Source of the DNA: Antedon bifida
Taxonomy: Eukaryota > Echinodermata > Crinoidea > Comatulida > Antedonidae
DNA length: 64,000 nt
Reading direction: 5' to 3'
Assembly (NCBI GenBank): GCA_963402885.1
Contig: OY727103.1
Coordinates: forward strand, 12,364,085-12,428,084
Part shown: positions 1 through 10,562 of the stretch, piece by piece
Layout of the letters: every line of letters begins with the position of its first letter
Numbering within the stretch: position 1 is the first letter of the stretch
Notes under the pieces: generated by a model
Seen by the model: the letters and a program-made list of their open reading frames with translations, nothing else
Database searches by the model: none
What the model was told of the DNA's origin: nothing
Made by a program: the position numbers and the translations under genes

Positions 1-184
1 TGCATATATTAGCCAATAGTGGCATTATGAAATCCCATTCTCATCACGTCATTGCTATCACTGTTAACAAACTTATAAGCTAAACAATGACATTAACAAA
101 CGGATAAAAAACGTTTTTGAATGAACATTTTCCATTTGTTTTATTTAAGTGTTAAAGGTTTCAATTCAAATGCTTGGTTCCAAT

Positions 185-635
185 TAAGTGTGGTTCCCAC
201 TAACGACACAACGCAAGGACATACGCGCAACGCAAGCGAGTTGACCAATGACAAGCCACTGTTCGAATAATCCATCGGTTAAGCGTGGTTCCCACTAGCG
301 ACGCAACGCAAGGACGTAACGCAACGCAAGTGAATTGACCAATTACAAGCGATGGCTTATTCGCTTGTGATTGCTAACTGCCGATAACTTCGCTTGTCAT
401 TGGTTAAAACGCTTGCGTTGCGTTTACGTCCTTACGTTACGTTCTAGTGGGAACCAAGCTTTATGATTGATCAAATCACTTTTTCGTTTCGTTACTAACC
501 AAGCCTTAGAGACGCAACGCGCAATGACGTCAGCGCGACGTAAATGGTTTGACCAATCACAAAGATGGATCATCCGAACTGTCACCCGTGATTGGTCACG
601 TCAACTCGCGTTGCGTTTCAATGGTAACCACGCTT
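185..635. mobile_element. Cluster of foldback MITEs (family A)
   Basis: Three partly degenerate copies of a palindromic non-autonomous element lie side by side, at about 185-280 (half copy), 281-461 and 497-635. The ends read like AAGCTTGGTTCCCACTAG and its reverse complement. The arms carry GACGCAACGCAAGGACGT and the centre carries GTTGACCAATCACAAGCGA facing its complement, so a single strand could fold into a long hairpin. There is no coding capacity. The same family recurs at about 9.9, 10.8, 11.0, 11.2, 12.8, 38.4, 59.5 and 63.5 kb. Seen directly; the class assignment is inference. Confidence 0.8.
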
Positions 636-1725
636 AAATACGCGACACGCACACAAACTTAAACATAGACGTAAGATTCGAGCACCAAAATCTGTTCTCA
701 TTAAAACAGATCAATTTATTATTGTAATATTTAATATCTGTAAAAACTGTAAAATATTTTGGATCTAGAATATACAAAAGTCCTTTCATACTTATACTAT
801 CAGAGGGAATCGACAAATTATTTCCATAAACAAACATATATTGACAACTTAATGCACAAACCCACTGATAGGGGTGAACATGGAAAAGAAACAACAAATG
901 TTCACAAATATTACTATTTTGTTAGAATAACAATGAGCATTATGATTAACGACAACATATATTAGAAAACAATTTTTTGTTAAAAGATATTATCCCAGGT
1001 CATGTTCACCTTATACATTGAAAAATAATTGTTTAAATACGCAGCACCCTTGTAACAAATAAATAATATCATATAAAATATATGAGGTATATGAGGTATT
1101 GTATTAAAATCTATCCACTGTTTCATATCAGACGTAATGGTGCCGTAGTTGGCTGCCGATGACACCATCATCAGCATCTAAGTCCACAGCGCCTTTGATC
1201 ACTTGTTGCTGGAATTGGCGCTTTATAAATTCGTATATATTATTATATATTCTGTTAAAATGTCATATAGAACCATTATATACTATAAATATACAGTACT
1301 TTTTAAACATATTGTTAAAAAAATTATTGCATAGTAATAATATACAGCACCCTTATAAAAAGTACATATACATAATATTATGTAAAATATATGAGGTATA
1401 CTGCCATTAAAATCTATCCATTAATATATATATTCCATAATATTCCATTAAAATGTCATATAGAATCATTTATATACATATACAGTACTGTCTGTAAACA
1501 TTGTATTTGGCTAAAAATAATGTTTTTAACTCATTACAACTTAATTATTTTAAAATGCTTTTCATAGTTTTTGCTAAGTAAAGCTACAGATAACTTAAAA
1601 TAACAGTTTTTGGAATAAAATATCTAAAATAGATATAGAATGCTTTGCAAATTGTGCAGCATATCCAGGTGTAGATCATCTAGAGGCATTCACGCCCATA
1701 CCACATTGTACTAACTTTACCAGCA
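636..1725. other. AT-rich spacer with a decayed internal duplication
   Basis: No gene is recognised here. Two stretches, about 1010-1130 and 1330-1430, share similar text (GCAGCACCCTT, then AAATATATGAGGTAT and AAAATCTATCCA). About 1240-1300 resembles 1440-1500 (AAAATGTCATATAGAA then ATACAGTACT). This looks like an old tandem duplication of roughly 0.2-0.3 kb. Short open frames here look like chance. Confidence 0.5.
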
Positions 1726-4700
1726 TCATAATACTGTTTCAACATTGTCATCATTTTTCATTTTATTTTTCTTGCATCTAAACCAAATATTTGGTAAAAC
1801 GAGGAAGAAACAGGAGATGAAGAACAAAGCAGACATGATGAAGAACGCAACGTTGTACGAACCAGTTACATCATATATCCAGCCTGAAAGACACAAAAAC
1901 AAATGAATCATTACAATGTTATTTAAATATCTCAAAACGACGCACATTGCATACATCCTAGCAGACTGTCTGTGGCAGATCTAACAGCACCACCATGGCA
2001 ATCACAGGGAGCAGCACCATGGCAATCACAGGGAGCAGCACCATGGCAATCACAGGGAGCAGCACCATGGCAGTCACAGAGAGCAGCACCATGCCAATCA
2101 CAGGGAGCAGCACCATGGCAGTCACAGAGAGCAGCACCATGGCAGTCACAGAGAGCACCACCATGCCAATCACAGGGAGCAGCACCATGGCAGTCACAGA
2201 GAGCAGCACCATGGCAGTCACAGAGAGCACCCCCATGGCAGTCACAGAGAGCACCACCATGGCAGCCACAGAGAGCACCACCATGACAGTCAGAGAGCTG
2301 AGAGCACCACCACAGAGAGCAGCACAAGGACAGGTTCATAGTGAAAAAAGGGCTGGCAATATACACAAGACGACCTCCTTATTTAAGTATTTTAAGCACA
2401 CGGTGGGATTGAACCAAAGAATTCTAATTACCCATCTAATGTGCCACATACCTGTAAAGAAGCCGCCAATGATAACCGCAAACGCCGTCGTGAAGAGCAT
2501 CATTCCAAGAGCTTTTGGGAAGTTGTCGATTCCTACAATCTCACGCGCTGAAAGATACGTAAGTGGCATACACGTCCCACTTGCCAACCCAATGAATAAA
2601 ATAACTAAGACAACGCTCAAGTAAGACGTACAAAAGGGTAACACGAACGAAGATACACCCGCTATTATCAAAGCAACGGCAAATAAGTTTCTTGTTTTTA
2701 TCCATTTTAATTTAATAGGAATTCCATTAAGTAATCGTGCTATCATACTTCCTATTCCATATATGATCATCAGAAGCGTAGCTTTCTTTTCAGGGATTCC
2801 TTTTTTTATGGCGGATGAAACAAGGTGGTAAAGCGTCCCATAAAATGCTATGACAATCAAATTACTAACAATTATTAATATTAAAAATAAAGGATAAGTA
2901 ATGGGTAATCTCAAATACTCTCTCAATATTTCAGTTAATGTCTTGTCTTCATTTATATCCTCATTAGCATCACCATTATCACAATCTTCTAAAAATTTGT
3001 CATTTTCTGTTTTTTCTTCCGAACGTGCCACTATTTTTGACTCGATTTTAAAAACAATTTGGCTTATGACTGTAGCATGGAAAACAATAGCACCTAACAG
3101 TTGCAGAGAGCCTCTCCACCCATACGCAGCCTTCAGTGTATTGACTAAGAGAGGTAACATTATCCAGCCTAAAGCGGTCCCAGATAGCGTTACACCATTA
3201 GCTATTGAGATATGGCGATCACAAGTCAATCCAACAAATGCAATCGTATTGGTGTACACCAGAGCTACTCCAAATCCTAAAGAAGAAAAGTACAATTTTG
3301 AACAACTCAAAATGATATACTACATACTAATATGTGTAAAACCAACTTGCAAATACTGTTGTGATTCTATACTATATTCTGTGCTTGTGCATAATAAACG
3401 GAATAAAACAAAAGAAAAATTCCACACAAATATGCAAATTAATATTTTTCTAAATCTACACTTGAATTGACCTTTTCTGCTCAAAATATTTATATAGAAA
3501 TAAGTTACTGTATATTTTAAATGTGTAATTAATTCATGACTGTTTGAGCAATTTGTTCACAGGCCCCAAGTGGAAATAAGGAAACTTTTCTTGGCTATCC
3601 TTGTGATCAAGGGTTGTTCCTTTGAGCAATTTGTATTTTCTATTTAAAGTGTTATTTTGATGTTTATGTACAGTATTTAATTGACCTTGAATGCTTAATA
3701 AAGAAACTCAAACTTTGAATAAAAACTTAATACTGAGCATCTAAATGGTGGACACATTTACTTTGATCATCTTTAAAACATTCAAAATACAAAAAGACAT
3801 GTCACATTTTAAGGCAGTTTGCCTTTTTATTAAATGCCTTGCTATAGTCATATTAACTCAGTAAGTTTGGTGGTATTATTCATGATTTATCTAACAAAAA
3901 GAAAAATATCAATAACATTCATTTTCATTTTCATTCCATTTTCATTTTTTCATTTCTTTATTCGATAACAAGCGGTCCAGGGGTTGCGACAGCAACAGAG
4001 CGCCATAACACATTTGTGTCCGCAACCCCTGTAACATACAACTTAATACAAGTTAAAAATGAATAAAAAATGATTCGGTATTTTAAGGCAGTTTGCCTAT
4101 TTATCAAAAGCCTCACAATCTTGACTTTAACTAAAAAAAAATATCAATAATATTAAAAAGAAACACTAGAAATGAATTTACATTATCATAAAAATAACAA
4201 ATGAAAACAAAAATACATTATAGAAAAAAAATGGAAATTGGTTGAAAATGTATTTCATTGCACAAGTTTTACATGGTTAACCTACTTAGCCTAAATCAAA
4301 AAATAATTGTGTTGACAAATGTCTGTTGTGGTAATATCAACAATCTTAAGGGATATCTAAGAATTTCCTACCAGTGATTATAGAATGAGTAATAAACAGT
4401 TGCCAAGCTTCTTTCACTTGTGACGATGCCAAAAATCCGCAGCCAATCAAAAGTGTTCCACTCATTACAGTTTTTCGATATCCAATTTTACTTGCCATAA
4501 ATGCACCAAAAGGGCCTATGAACAAAATGAAGATTAATAATAATTAATTAGTTTACTTCATATGCATGCAACAGCTAGAAGCTCGCCAATTGCAGGATGA
4601 AAAAACTATAAATCAACATGCTTATTCAAAGTATTCAGTATTCATTTATTCGTGGTCAAACACAGTAAAATAATGAACATGGTTTAAAATTATTTTTGTT

Positions 4701-6274
4701 TGTTCAAAGTTATAAATTCACATAAAAATATAAAAATGAGTTAAAAAGGTTAAAATTTGGTAAGATACAAATAAAACACATCATTTAAAATACAGATAAT
4801 ATACATAATTTAAAATACAAAATACAAGCAAGATTGGTGTGTCTAAGGGTATAGCATAAAATGATCAACGTTTCCAAGTTTCATTGAATCGCCTCATTAC
4901 AGTAGGGAGAAACGAGTTTCTCATTCTATTGGTTTTCCATCTTGGGTACATTGGTTGTTGGTAACATATGTTGAATGTTCTTTCCAGTTAAGTTTAACAT
5001 CATTTATTGTGCCTAAATATTTATGATGTTTTATAATCTCAACCTCATCATTCATAATTATCAGCTCACTGTGGTTTTTGTTACGTTTACTATAATCAAT
5101 AATAAACTGTTCAACTAAATTCAACCTATTCAACGAATTTAACTACCTTCACAACTAAAATATTTCTTTGTAACAAAATTTATTTTAAATAAAAAACGGA
5201 TGGAACGCTACAAAAATAATCTTCCGCTTCATCAGTGCATGGATACCTAATAATCAGACTAAAAGGTGTCTTTGTTACGTTTTACTATCAGTATCAATCC
5301 ATTTTCAAGTATAATAATAACATTTTGATTGAATAGTGAGGGATTAGTTACAGTGTTGACTTTGAATAAACCATTGGTAATATACAAGAGAGTAATAGGT
5401 CTATAGTCATTTAGCGTTGCAGGATGGATTGATACTTTTTTTTTTTAATTTTAAAAGTTTAATTTGAGGCTTAAGGAGTGGCATAGAAGAATTACAACCC
5501 TGGTACTATGTCAGGATCGAACCAAGGCACCTTGGTATTGGAAGTCGAGCACTATAATCAGCAATACTCTTAGTGTATTATTCTTACAGTATATGTCTTA
5601 TACTACTTTCGTTAAGAAAGCAAAATTTCTTTTCTTTTCTAACAAATGACAAATACAAGCAACAACTTAATAATAAACGTAAATATATAACATACAATAA
5701 TACATATATTGTATAAAAGTCATCCCGAAAAAATACAATTAAAAATACAAAATATTTCCTAATTTTGAATCACTGATTTCCATAAAATAATATCTCTATA
5801 GCCTAGTAGTTAGCCCTATCTAGCCTTCTTAGGTTTGATAGTGCTGTAATAATATATTAATGAAAATTCTATTCTATTCTGTTTGTTACTTTTGGTAAAA
5901 ATAAATCTTAAACTCACAAACAGTAGCCTACTATCTAGGCGAATTGACTACTGATATGATATGATATGACCTGGACTTTATTAAATGCATACAATAGGAC
6001 CAATGCATGTAATACAGTACAGATACTAGACTAAGTATTGCTAGGCCTACTACTTACTAAAAATGTGAGCAACAGCTGTTGCCAAACTGGAGGCTGCTCC
6101 GACTACACCAAGACCAACTTCAAGTGCGTCTGCAAAATCGGTGAGGAAAATCCCAAAAGACAAAGTTGAACCGTCAGTCAAAACCATAATAATATACGCA
6201 GCGCTAACAATTGAAACGGTCCGCATAACGGATGGTTGTTTCTCCAAAGTCTTAGACATCGTATTTTTACTCAT
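1726..6274 (-). CDS. Monocarboxylate-transporter-like protein, copy 1 (SLC16/MFS family)
   Basis: Four exons join in phase on the minus strand: 6058-6274, 4372-4515, 2452-3276 and 1726-1883, giving 447 residues. All introns are GT-AG. The start is the ATG at 6274. Exon 1 encodes the first membrane helix with LTDGSTLSFGIFL. Exon 2 encodes helices 2-3 with MASKIGYRKT. Exon 3 encodes the central helices, including YGWRGSLQLLG and an acidic cytoplasmic loop. Exon 4 encodes the last helix, starting GWIYDVTGSYN. This is the plan of the SLC16 branch of the major facilitator superfamily, plasma-membrane carriers of monocarboxylates or related solutes; the substrate cannot be read here. Along with copy 2 it is one of the more diverged members. 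Intron 3 holds a 24-bp minisatellite and intron 1 a LINE fragment. Confidence 0.85.
1990..2290. repeat. 24-bp minisatellite in intron 3 of transporter copy 1
   Basis: About 12 units of 24 bp contain AGCAGCACCATGGC followed by AATCACAGGG or AGTCACAGAG. Because 24 is a multiple of three and the unit lacks stops, several frames on both strands stay open. None has homology or context suggesting a protein. The array lies wholly inside an intron and touches no splice site. Confidence 0.9.
3277..4371. other. Intron 2 of transporter copy 1
   Basis: No gene. Around 3800 and 4080 the phrase TTTTAAGGCAGTTTGCCT appears twice in the same orientation. Between them, at about 3970-4035, is a short unrelated stretch with GGGGTTGCGACAGCAAC and its partial complement CCGCAACCCCTGTAAC. 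It could be a small foldback insertion. Not identified. Confidence 0.35.
4920..5133 (-). mobile_element. LINE reverse-transcriptase fragment (fossil)
   Basis: The minus strand encodes about 70 residues with VEIIKHHKYLGTI and KLNWKEHSTYV. This matches the conserved block after the catalytic domain of CR1/L2/Rex-type LINE reverse transcriptases. The rest of the element is missing or unreadable, although AT-rich text down to about 4620 may be its 3' end. It lies in intron 1 of transporter copy 1 and is a dead fragment. Confidence 0.65.
5136..5375. repeat. Dispersed repeat with an inverted partner at 24.1-24.35 kb
   Basis: This stretch is similar, in opposite orientation, to about 24085-24345. 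Shared text includes CTTCATCAGTGCATGGATAC (here) against its complement GTATCCATGCAGTGATGAAG (there), and ACTGTAACTAATCCCTCACT there against its complement here. There is no coding frame. It is probably a non-autonomous transposable element, class unknown. Confidence 0.6.
5461..5560. mobile_element. Possible fragment of a tRNA-derived SINE head
   Basis: The text GAGGCTTAAGGAGTGG followed by GGATCGAACCAAGGCACC resembles the SINE-like piece at about 49470-49585 and the SINE at 35.1-35.4 kb. The promoter boxes are degraded, so the assignment is tentative. Confidence 0.35.
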
Positions 6275-7508
6275 AACTTTAGCGTACTGTAAAAAAAAAC
6301 ATTAATATACCCTTTGCAGGCCATATTGGAGATCCACAACTAAAAAAACGTCTACTTCGTACTGCAGTACAATACAAGTGAAAATGACAGTGTTTGATAT
6401 TGTTTATCTATTGGTCACGCTTGATTGATTCAGACAGCGCCACCAATCATGTATGGGGCGCCGACATTGTCATAAAACAAAAAGCGCGTTATTAATTCAT
6501 ATTCCGGCTACTACAAAGTGTTAAGTGGTCACTATACTACATTTATGAGAGCGGATAAAGGATTTTATAAAGCAGAACGTTAGATAGTAACGTACAATAG
6601 AATAAAAGCTCAAAATGCGTCCATGCGTGTCTTTCCTCGCGTGCGATGTAGGGCGAGCAACTATGAATTGAATTGAATGCAATCACTACACACCCCCACA
6701 ACGCGAGCATACGCTCATCTGACTGAGCCCAGCAAGTCTAAATGTATTTTACAGCTTTAAAACGAATAATATCCACATATCCATTCTCGAAAGAATCTAC
6801 AAAAACTTAACTGTACGTTTCTTAACATGGCAAATTGCAGACATTTACAAAAACATATTATAAATGCCCTTCTTATCATCTCACTTCGCATTAACTATTT
6901 GGGGGAAATGGCAAAATGAGCACTGTGGTCATGTTACAAGAGTTGTCAAAAAAAAATATAGATTATCTGAAAAATCACCAGAAAGTAGGAAACCTTTTGT
7001 CATTTCCCCATGTCTGTTAATAACTTATCCACTAATGTTGTCATTCTTGCCACTATAAAGCTAAATCAACTGTTATCTCTGGAAAAAGACTGCAAACTAA
7101 ATTATTTCAATTTAAACTTGATTTCAATTTATTCAAAATGAAAATACAAAACGCAAATCAAGACAAAATGTAAAACGCTTAGAAAGTCTTCAGTAAAGAT
7201 AGTTAAAATGTTCGTTATTTTAAAGAGTTTATACGGTATTGTAACGGTATCACAGACGCAGTGGTGGTACCGTAATTGTATTCACTACTCACTTTGCGTG
7301 GTTGCACCTTTACGATACAATGATTATTAATGATATAATTGGAGAAAAATGGAATAATTATCCATGTTCCAACTTGCACTACACTTAGTCTCATCTATCC
7401 GAGTGTTCTTATTGATTTCACTGCCACCGCCTTCCACGTTTAAAATCGATCAATTTCTTTTATTTCAGAAATATTTCATCCATATCAACAAACTTACTTG
7501 TTTTCAGA
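6275..7508. other. Upstream region of transporter copy 1 and spacer
   Basis: This is the likely promoter side of copy 1, but I see no convincing TATA box or other identifiable element. Short open frames here have no recognisable content. From about 7509 the sequence becomes the inverted partner of a CFAP54 segment. Confidence 0.4.
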
Positions 7509-9343
7509 AAAATAAAAGAATAAATTTGAATGTGCTTGAAAAACAGGATGTTCTAGCTTTCGTGTTTTTAACCATGGAGGTCTCCATTATTCAACCTAAT
7601 AATTTATTTAATGATTATTTTGCTTTATTGAATTATTAAAAACCATTAACCTTTGACCTAATGACTAATATACGTGTTGTTAAGGTTTTAAAAAGTCATT
7701 GTACAGAGAGAAATTAAGAGAGTGTCACATTTAATTTCCTTTGGAATCACATGGTGTACCACAAAACTAACTTTACTAGTGTTGCCATGCAAACCTTTAT
7801 ACAATATTAAAACAATAAATAAGGAGCGTTCAATTTGCGATGTCCAATGACCATCAAACTGTGTTGAGTTGGGGGGGGGGGGGGGGTGTGGGGAGCACGT
7901 CGTCGTCGTCAAACTCTGATCAAAACGTGGCTTCAAACAGTATTCTGAAACCATCTCCTATCTTCTGTTATCCTACTTGCTTGCTCCATAGAGCCAAACA
8001 CATCTGTTATAGTCTTTTACCATTTGCATCTTGGTCTTCCTCTCCTCTCCCTCAAAGGGAGGACACACGTCCCAATATATATGCACATGCGCACAATGAA
8101 TTAACATGACGTGATAGGACAGTGATTAATTCACTATTGGTAATCCTTGGCCACATTGCCTAAAGACATAAAATAAATAAAATAAATGCCTTTTAATGAA
8201 ACATTGCATGTGATTCATTTACACAGATTCAGATTTATGGTCCTTGCAGAAATTTATGACAGGCACAATCGCTCACATTAAAATACAATGACATACAAAA
8301 TATATATAAGTAAAATAAATATAAACAAGCAAAGAGTTGTAATAAAGATACACTATACAAAATAAACTACAAGGTGATTTAACAGTATATTTTGTCATTG
8401 AAAGCACGGATGGAAAAAGGTATGAATGAATTTAGATATCTACATAGTGTGCTACGTAGTCACGTGACTTTCCTGACCTTAACCAATTCAATTCAATTCA
8501 AAGCAACATTTATTTTCTCCTTTCATATACAAAATTGATTTCAATGAACAATATATATTTAAACAAAATTTCGAAAGAAGAAGGTACAAGCCCATAAAGA
8601 TAAAAAACACATCTTGAGGAGGGCGTACCTATTACTGAAAAATACAATAAACATTTTAAAAAAATAAATAATAAATAAATATAAAATAAAAAATTGACCG
8701 AGGAAAAGTTAATATTTGGAAATATCTTGGTGTAATGGATGTTTATCATTTAGTATACTTCCCCTTGTTTTTTCTAGGATTTTTGCGGTACATGTTACTA
8801 TAGTTTATAGGCCTATAGTAGTTTTAAAAAGACGCATTAAATAACTCATCATTTGTATAGGTTGATAAAAGAAAGCATATCTTGAGATAGCAGAGGCTTA
8901 TTTAAAAGGAAGTAACATACTGAACATGCCTGTCAAAGCTGACGATGGGCCTACTACAATGTCACAAGCTAAGGTAAAAATACAACTTATCCTCAACCCA
9001 ATGCGGCCTACTACAATGTCACAACAAGCTAAGGTAAAAATACAACTTATCCTCAACCCAATGCGGCCTACTACAATGTCACAACAAGCTAAGGTAAAAA
9101 TACAACTTATCCTCAACCCAATGCGGCCTACTACAATGTCACAACAAGCTAAGGTAAAAATACAACTTATCCTCAACCCAATGCGGCCTACTACAATGTC
9201 ACAACAAGCTAAGGTAAAAATACAACTTATCCTCAACCCAATGCGGCCTTGAATTTAAAGTAAAACTACACAAAACATAATGTTGTCATACTTTTTGTTT
9301 CTTTTTCCAAACAGAAAACACTAATTGTTGGTAGAGCATTAAG
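7509..9343 (+). pseudogene. Inverted, decayed copy of the CFAP54 exon-37 segment
   Basis: This block is the reverse-oriented homologue of about 42930-45530 in CFAP54. Matching landmarks are the left flank (GCAAACCTTTATACAATATT here), the CACATGCGCACAATGAATTAA region, and the exon itself with its repeats. The exon copy begins after TTTGTATAG at 8861 and continues through CTTGAGATAGCAGAGGCTTA. An extra A near 8872 shifts its frame, so TCTTGA gives an early stop. Five 60-bp units follow (8945-9249), against 32 in the gene. A poly-G run (7870-7886) and unrelated sequence (about 8160-8820) interrupt it. It is a dead copy, made either by segmental duplication or by a mobile element that carries this exon. 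Confidence 0.75.
8945..9249 (+). repeat. 60-bp minisatellite, short version (5 units)
   Basis: There are five tandem 60-bp units containing CCTACTACAATGTCACAA, GCTAAGGTAAAAATACAAC and TTATCCTCAACCCAATGCGG. The first unit lacks three bases (CAA). It is the same unit, inverted, as the 32-unit array at 43030-44950. The frame stays open, but the surrounding exon copy is frameshifted, so no product is expected. Confidence 0.95.
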
Positions 9344-9347
9344 TTAA

Positions 9348-9684
9348 AGAGGTATTGTCCCCAAAAAACATGAAAAATGAAGATTAATTAAATCATACTT
9401 TGAATATGTTATTTTGTAGTTTTAATAAAGCTAATCACTTCAATAGAAAACAAACCGAAAAAAAAATCACTTATAAAATCACTTATAAAATTTACTTAAA
9501 TTCAACCAAATCCATTGGCTGGCAGTCAATTTGACAATTTTTTGCTTTAAATTACATTTTTTCAGGTAAATACACTTTTTTCGATCCAATTTTTGGTCAA
9601 AGTGGATAACTATTATTTTACATTAAAATGGAATATTCAACAAACATTTTTTAAGAATTATTTATTCAGGGGGACAATACATCT
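9348..9684. mobile_element. piggyBac-like MITE
   Basis: The 337-bp element is flanked by the target duplication TTAA at 9344-9347 and 9685-9688. It has imperfect inverted ends: AGAGGTATTGTCCCC on the left and GGGGGACAATACATCT on the right. The interior is AT-rich and non-coding. TTAA duplication is the hallmark of the piggyBac superfamily. It would need a transposase from elsewhere. Confidence 0.75.
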
Positions 9685-9736
9685 TTAAGCTTCCCTTTTC
9701 CAATCTTAGTAATGTTGAACAGGGGGTGGGTGTGCC

Positions 9737-10275
9737 CACGTCCACGTAGCCTACGTCCACGTAGCTTACGTCCAAATGCAAGTAAGTACAATTAGCCCAC
9801 GTCCAAATAGCCCACGTCCATGTAGCCTACGTCCACGTAGCCTACGTTCAAGTGCAAGTAAGTACAAGTAGCCCACGTCCAAGTAGCTTACGTCCACGTT
9901 CAAGTAAAGCGTGGTTCCCACTAGAGACGCAACGCAAGGACGTACGCACAACGCAAGCGAGTTGACCAATGAAAAGCGACTTTTCAATAATCCATCGCTT
10001 GTGATTGGTCAAATCACATACGTTGCGTTACGTCCTTGTGTTGCGTCGCTAGTGGAAACCAAGCTTAAATACAAGTAGCCCACGTCCACGTAGCCTGTGT
10101 CCAAGTACAAGTAGCCCCACGTCCACGTAGCCTGTGTCCAAGTACAAGTAGCCCACGTCCACGTAGCCTGTGTCCAAGTACAAGTAGCCCACGTCCACGT
10201 AGCCTGTGTCCAAGTACAAGTAGCCCCCCCCCCCCCCACGTCCACGTAGCTCACATCCACGTAGCCCACGTCGAC
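9737..10275. repeat. 36-bp minisatellite interrupted by a MITE
   Basis: Units are built from ACGTCCACGTAGCCTG and TGTCCAAGTACAAGTAGCCC. The left part is degenerate, and the right part (10080-10225) is regular at 36-37 bp. A family-A MITE at 9907-10066 splits the array, and a run of C's occurs at about 10224-10238. It lies between transporter copies 1 and 2. Confidence 0.85.
9907..10066. mobile_element. Foldback MITE (family A), well preserved
   Basis: This 160-bp palindromic element starts AAGCGTGGTTCCCACTAGAG and ends GCTAGTGGAAACCAAGCTT. The arms GACGCAACGCAAGGACGT and ACGTCCTTGTGTTGCGTC face each other, and the centre carries TTGACCAATGAAAAGCGA against TCGCTTGTGATTGGTCAA. It is inserted in the 36-bp minisatellite and is a clean example of the family. 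Confidence 0.85.
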
Positions 10276-10562
10276 ACAACAGACAAACGACAACTTACAA
10301 GTATGAATACATTATCATTCATTTTATTTAATAAAAATCTCTTTTATGGATTGCTTTAATTATGACCTGGTTCAAGCTTACAACATTATGATTATAACTT
10401 TACGTATAGGCCTATATTGTATTTGCAAACATTATTAAAATTATACATTGACGTCACGATGAAATATCTAAATCTCTATTTGCCCTTAACTACTATCCTG
10501 AGCTATTTGTACTCTATCGTATCGTATAAGTACAAAACTGTATTAGGTTTTTATATTCGTCT

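Noticed and set aside
1972..2366. Overlapping frames at 1932-2366 on both strands
   Set aside because: All are readings of the 24-bp minisatellite within an intron. No homology, no splice signals and no coding bias.
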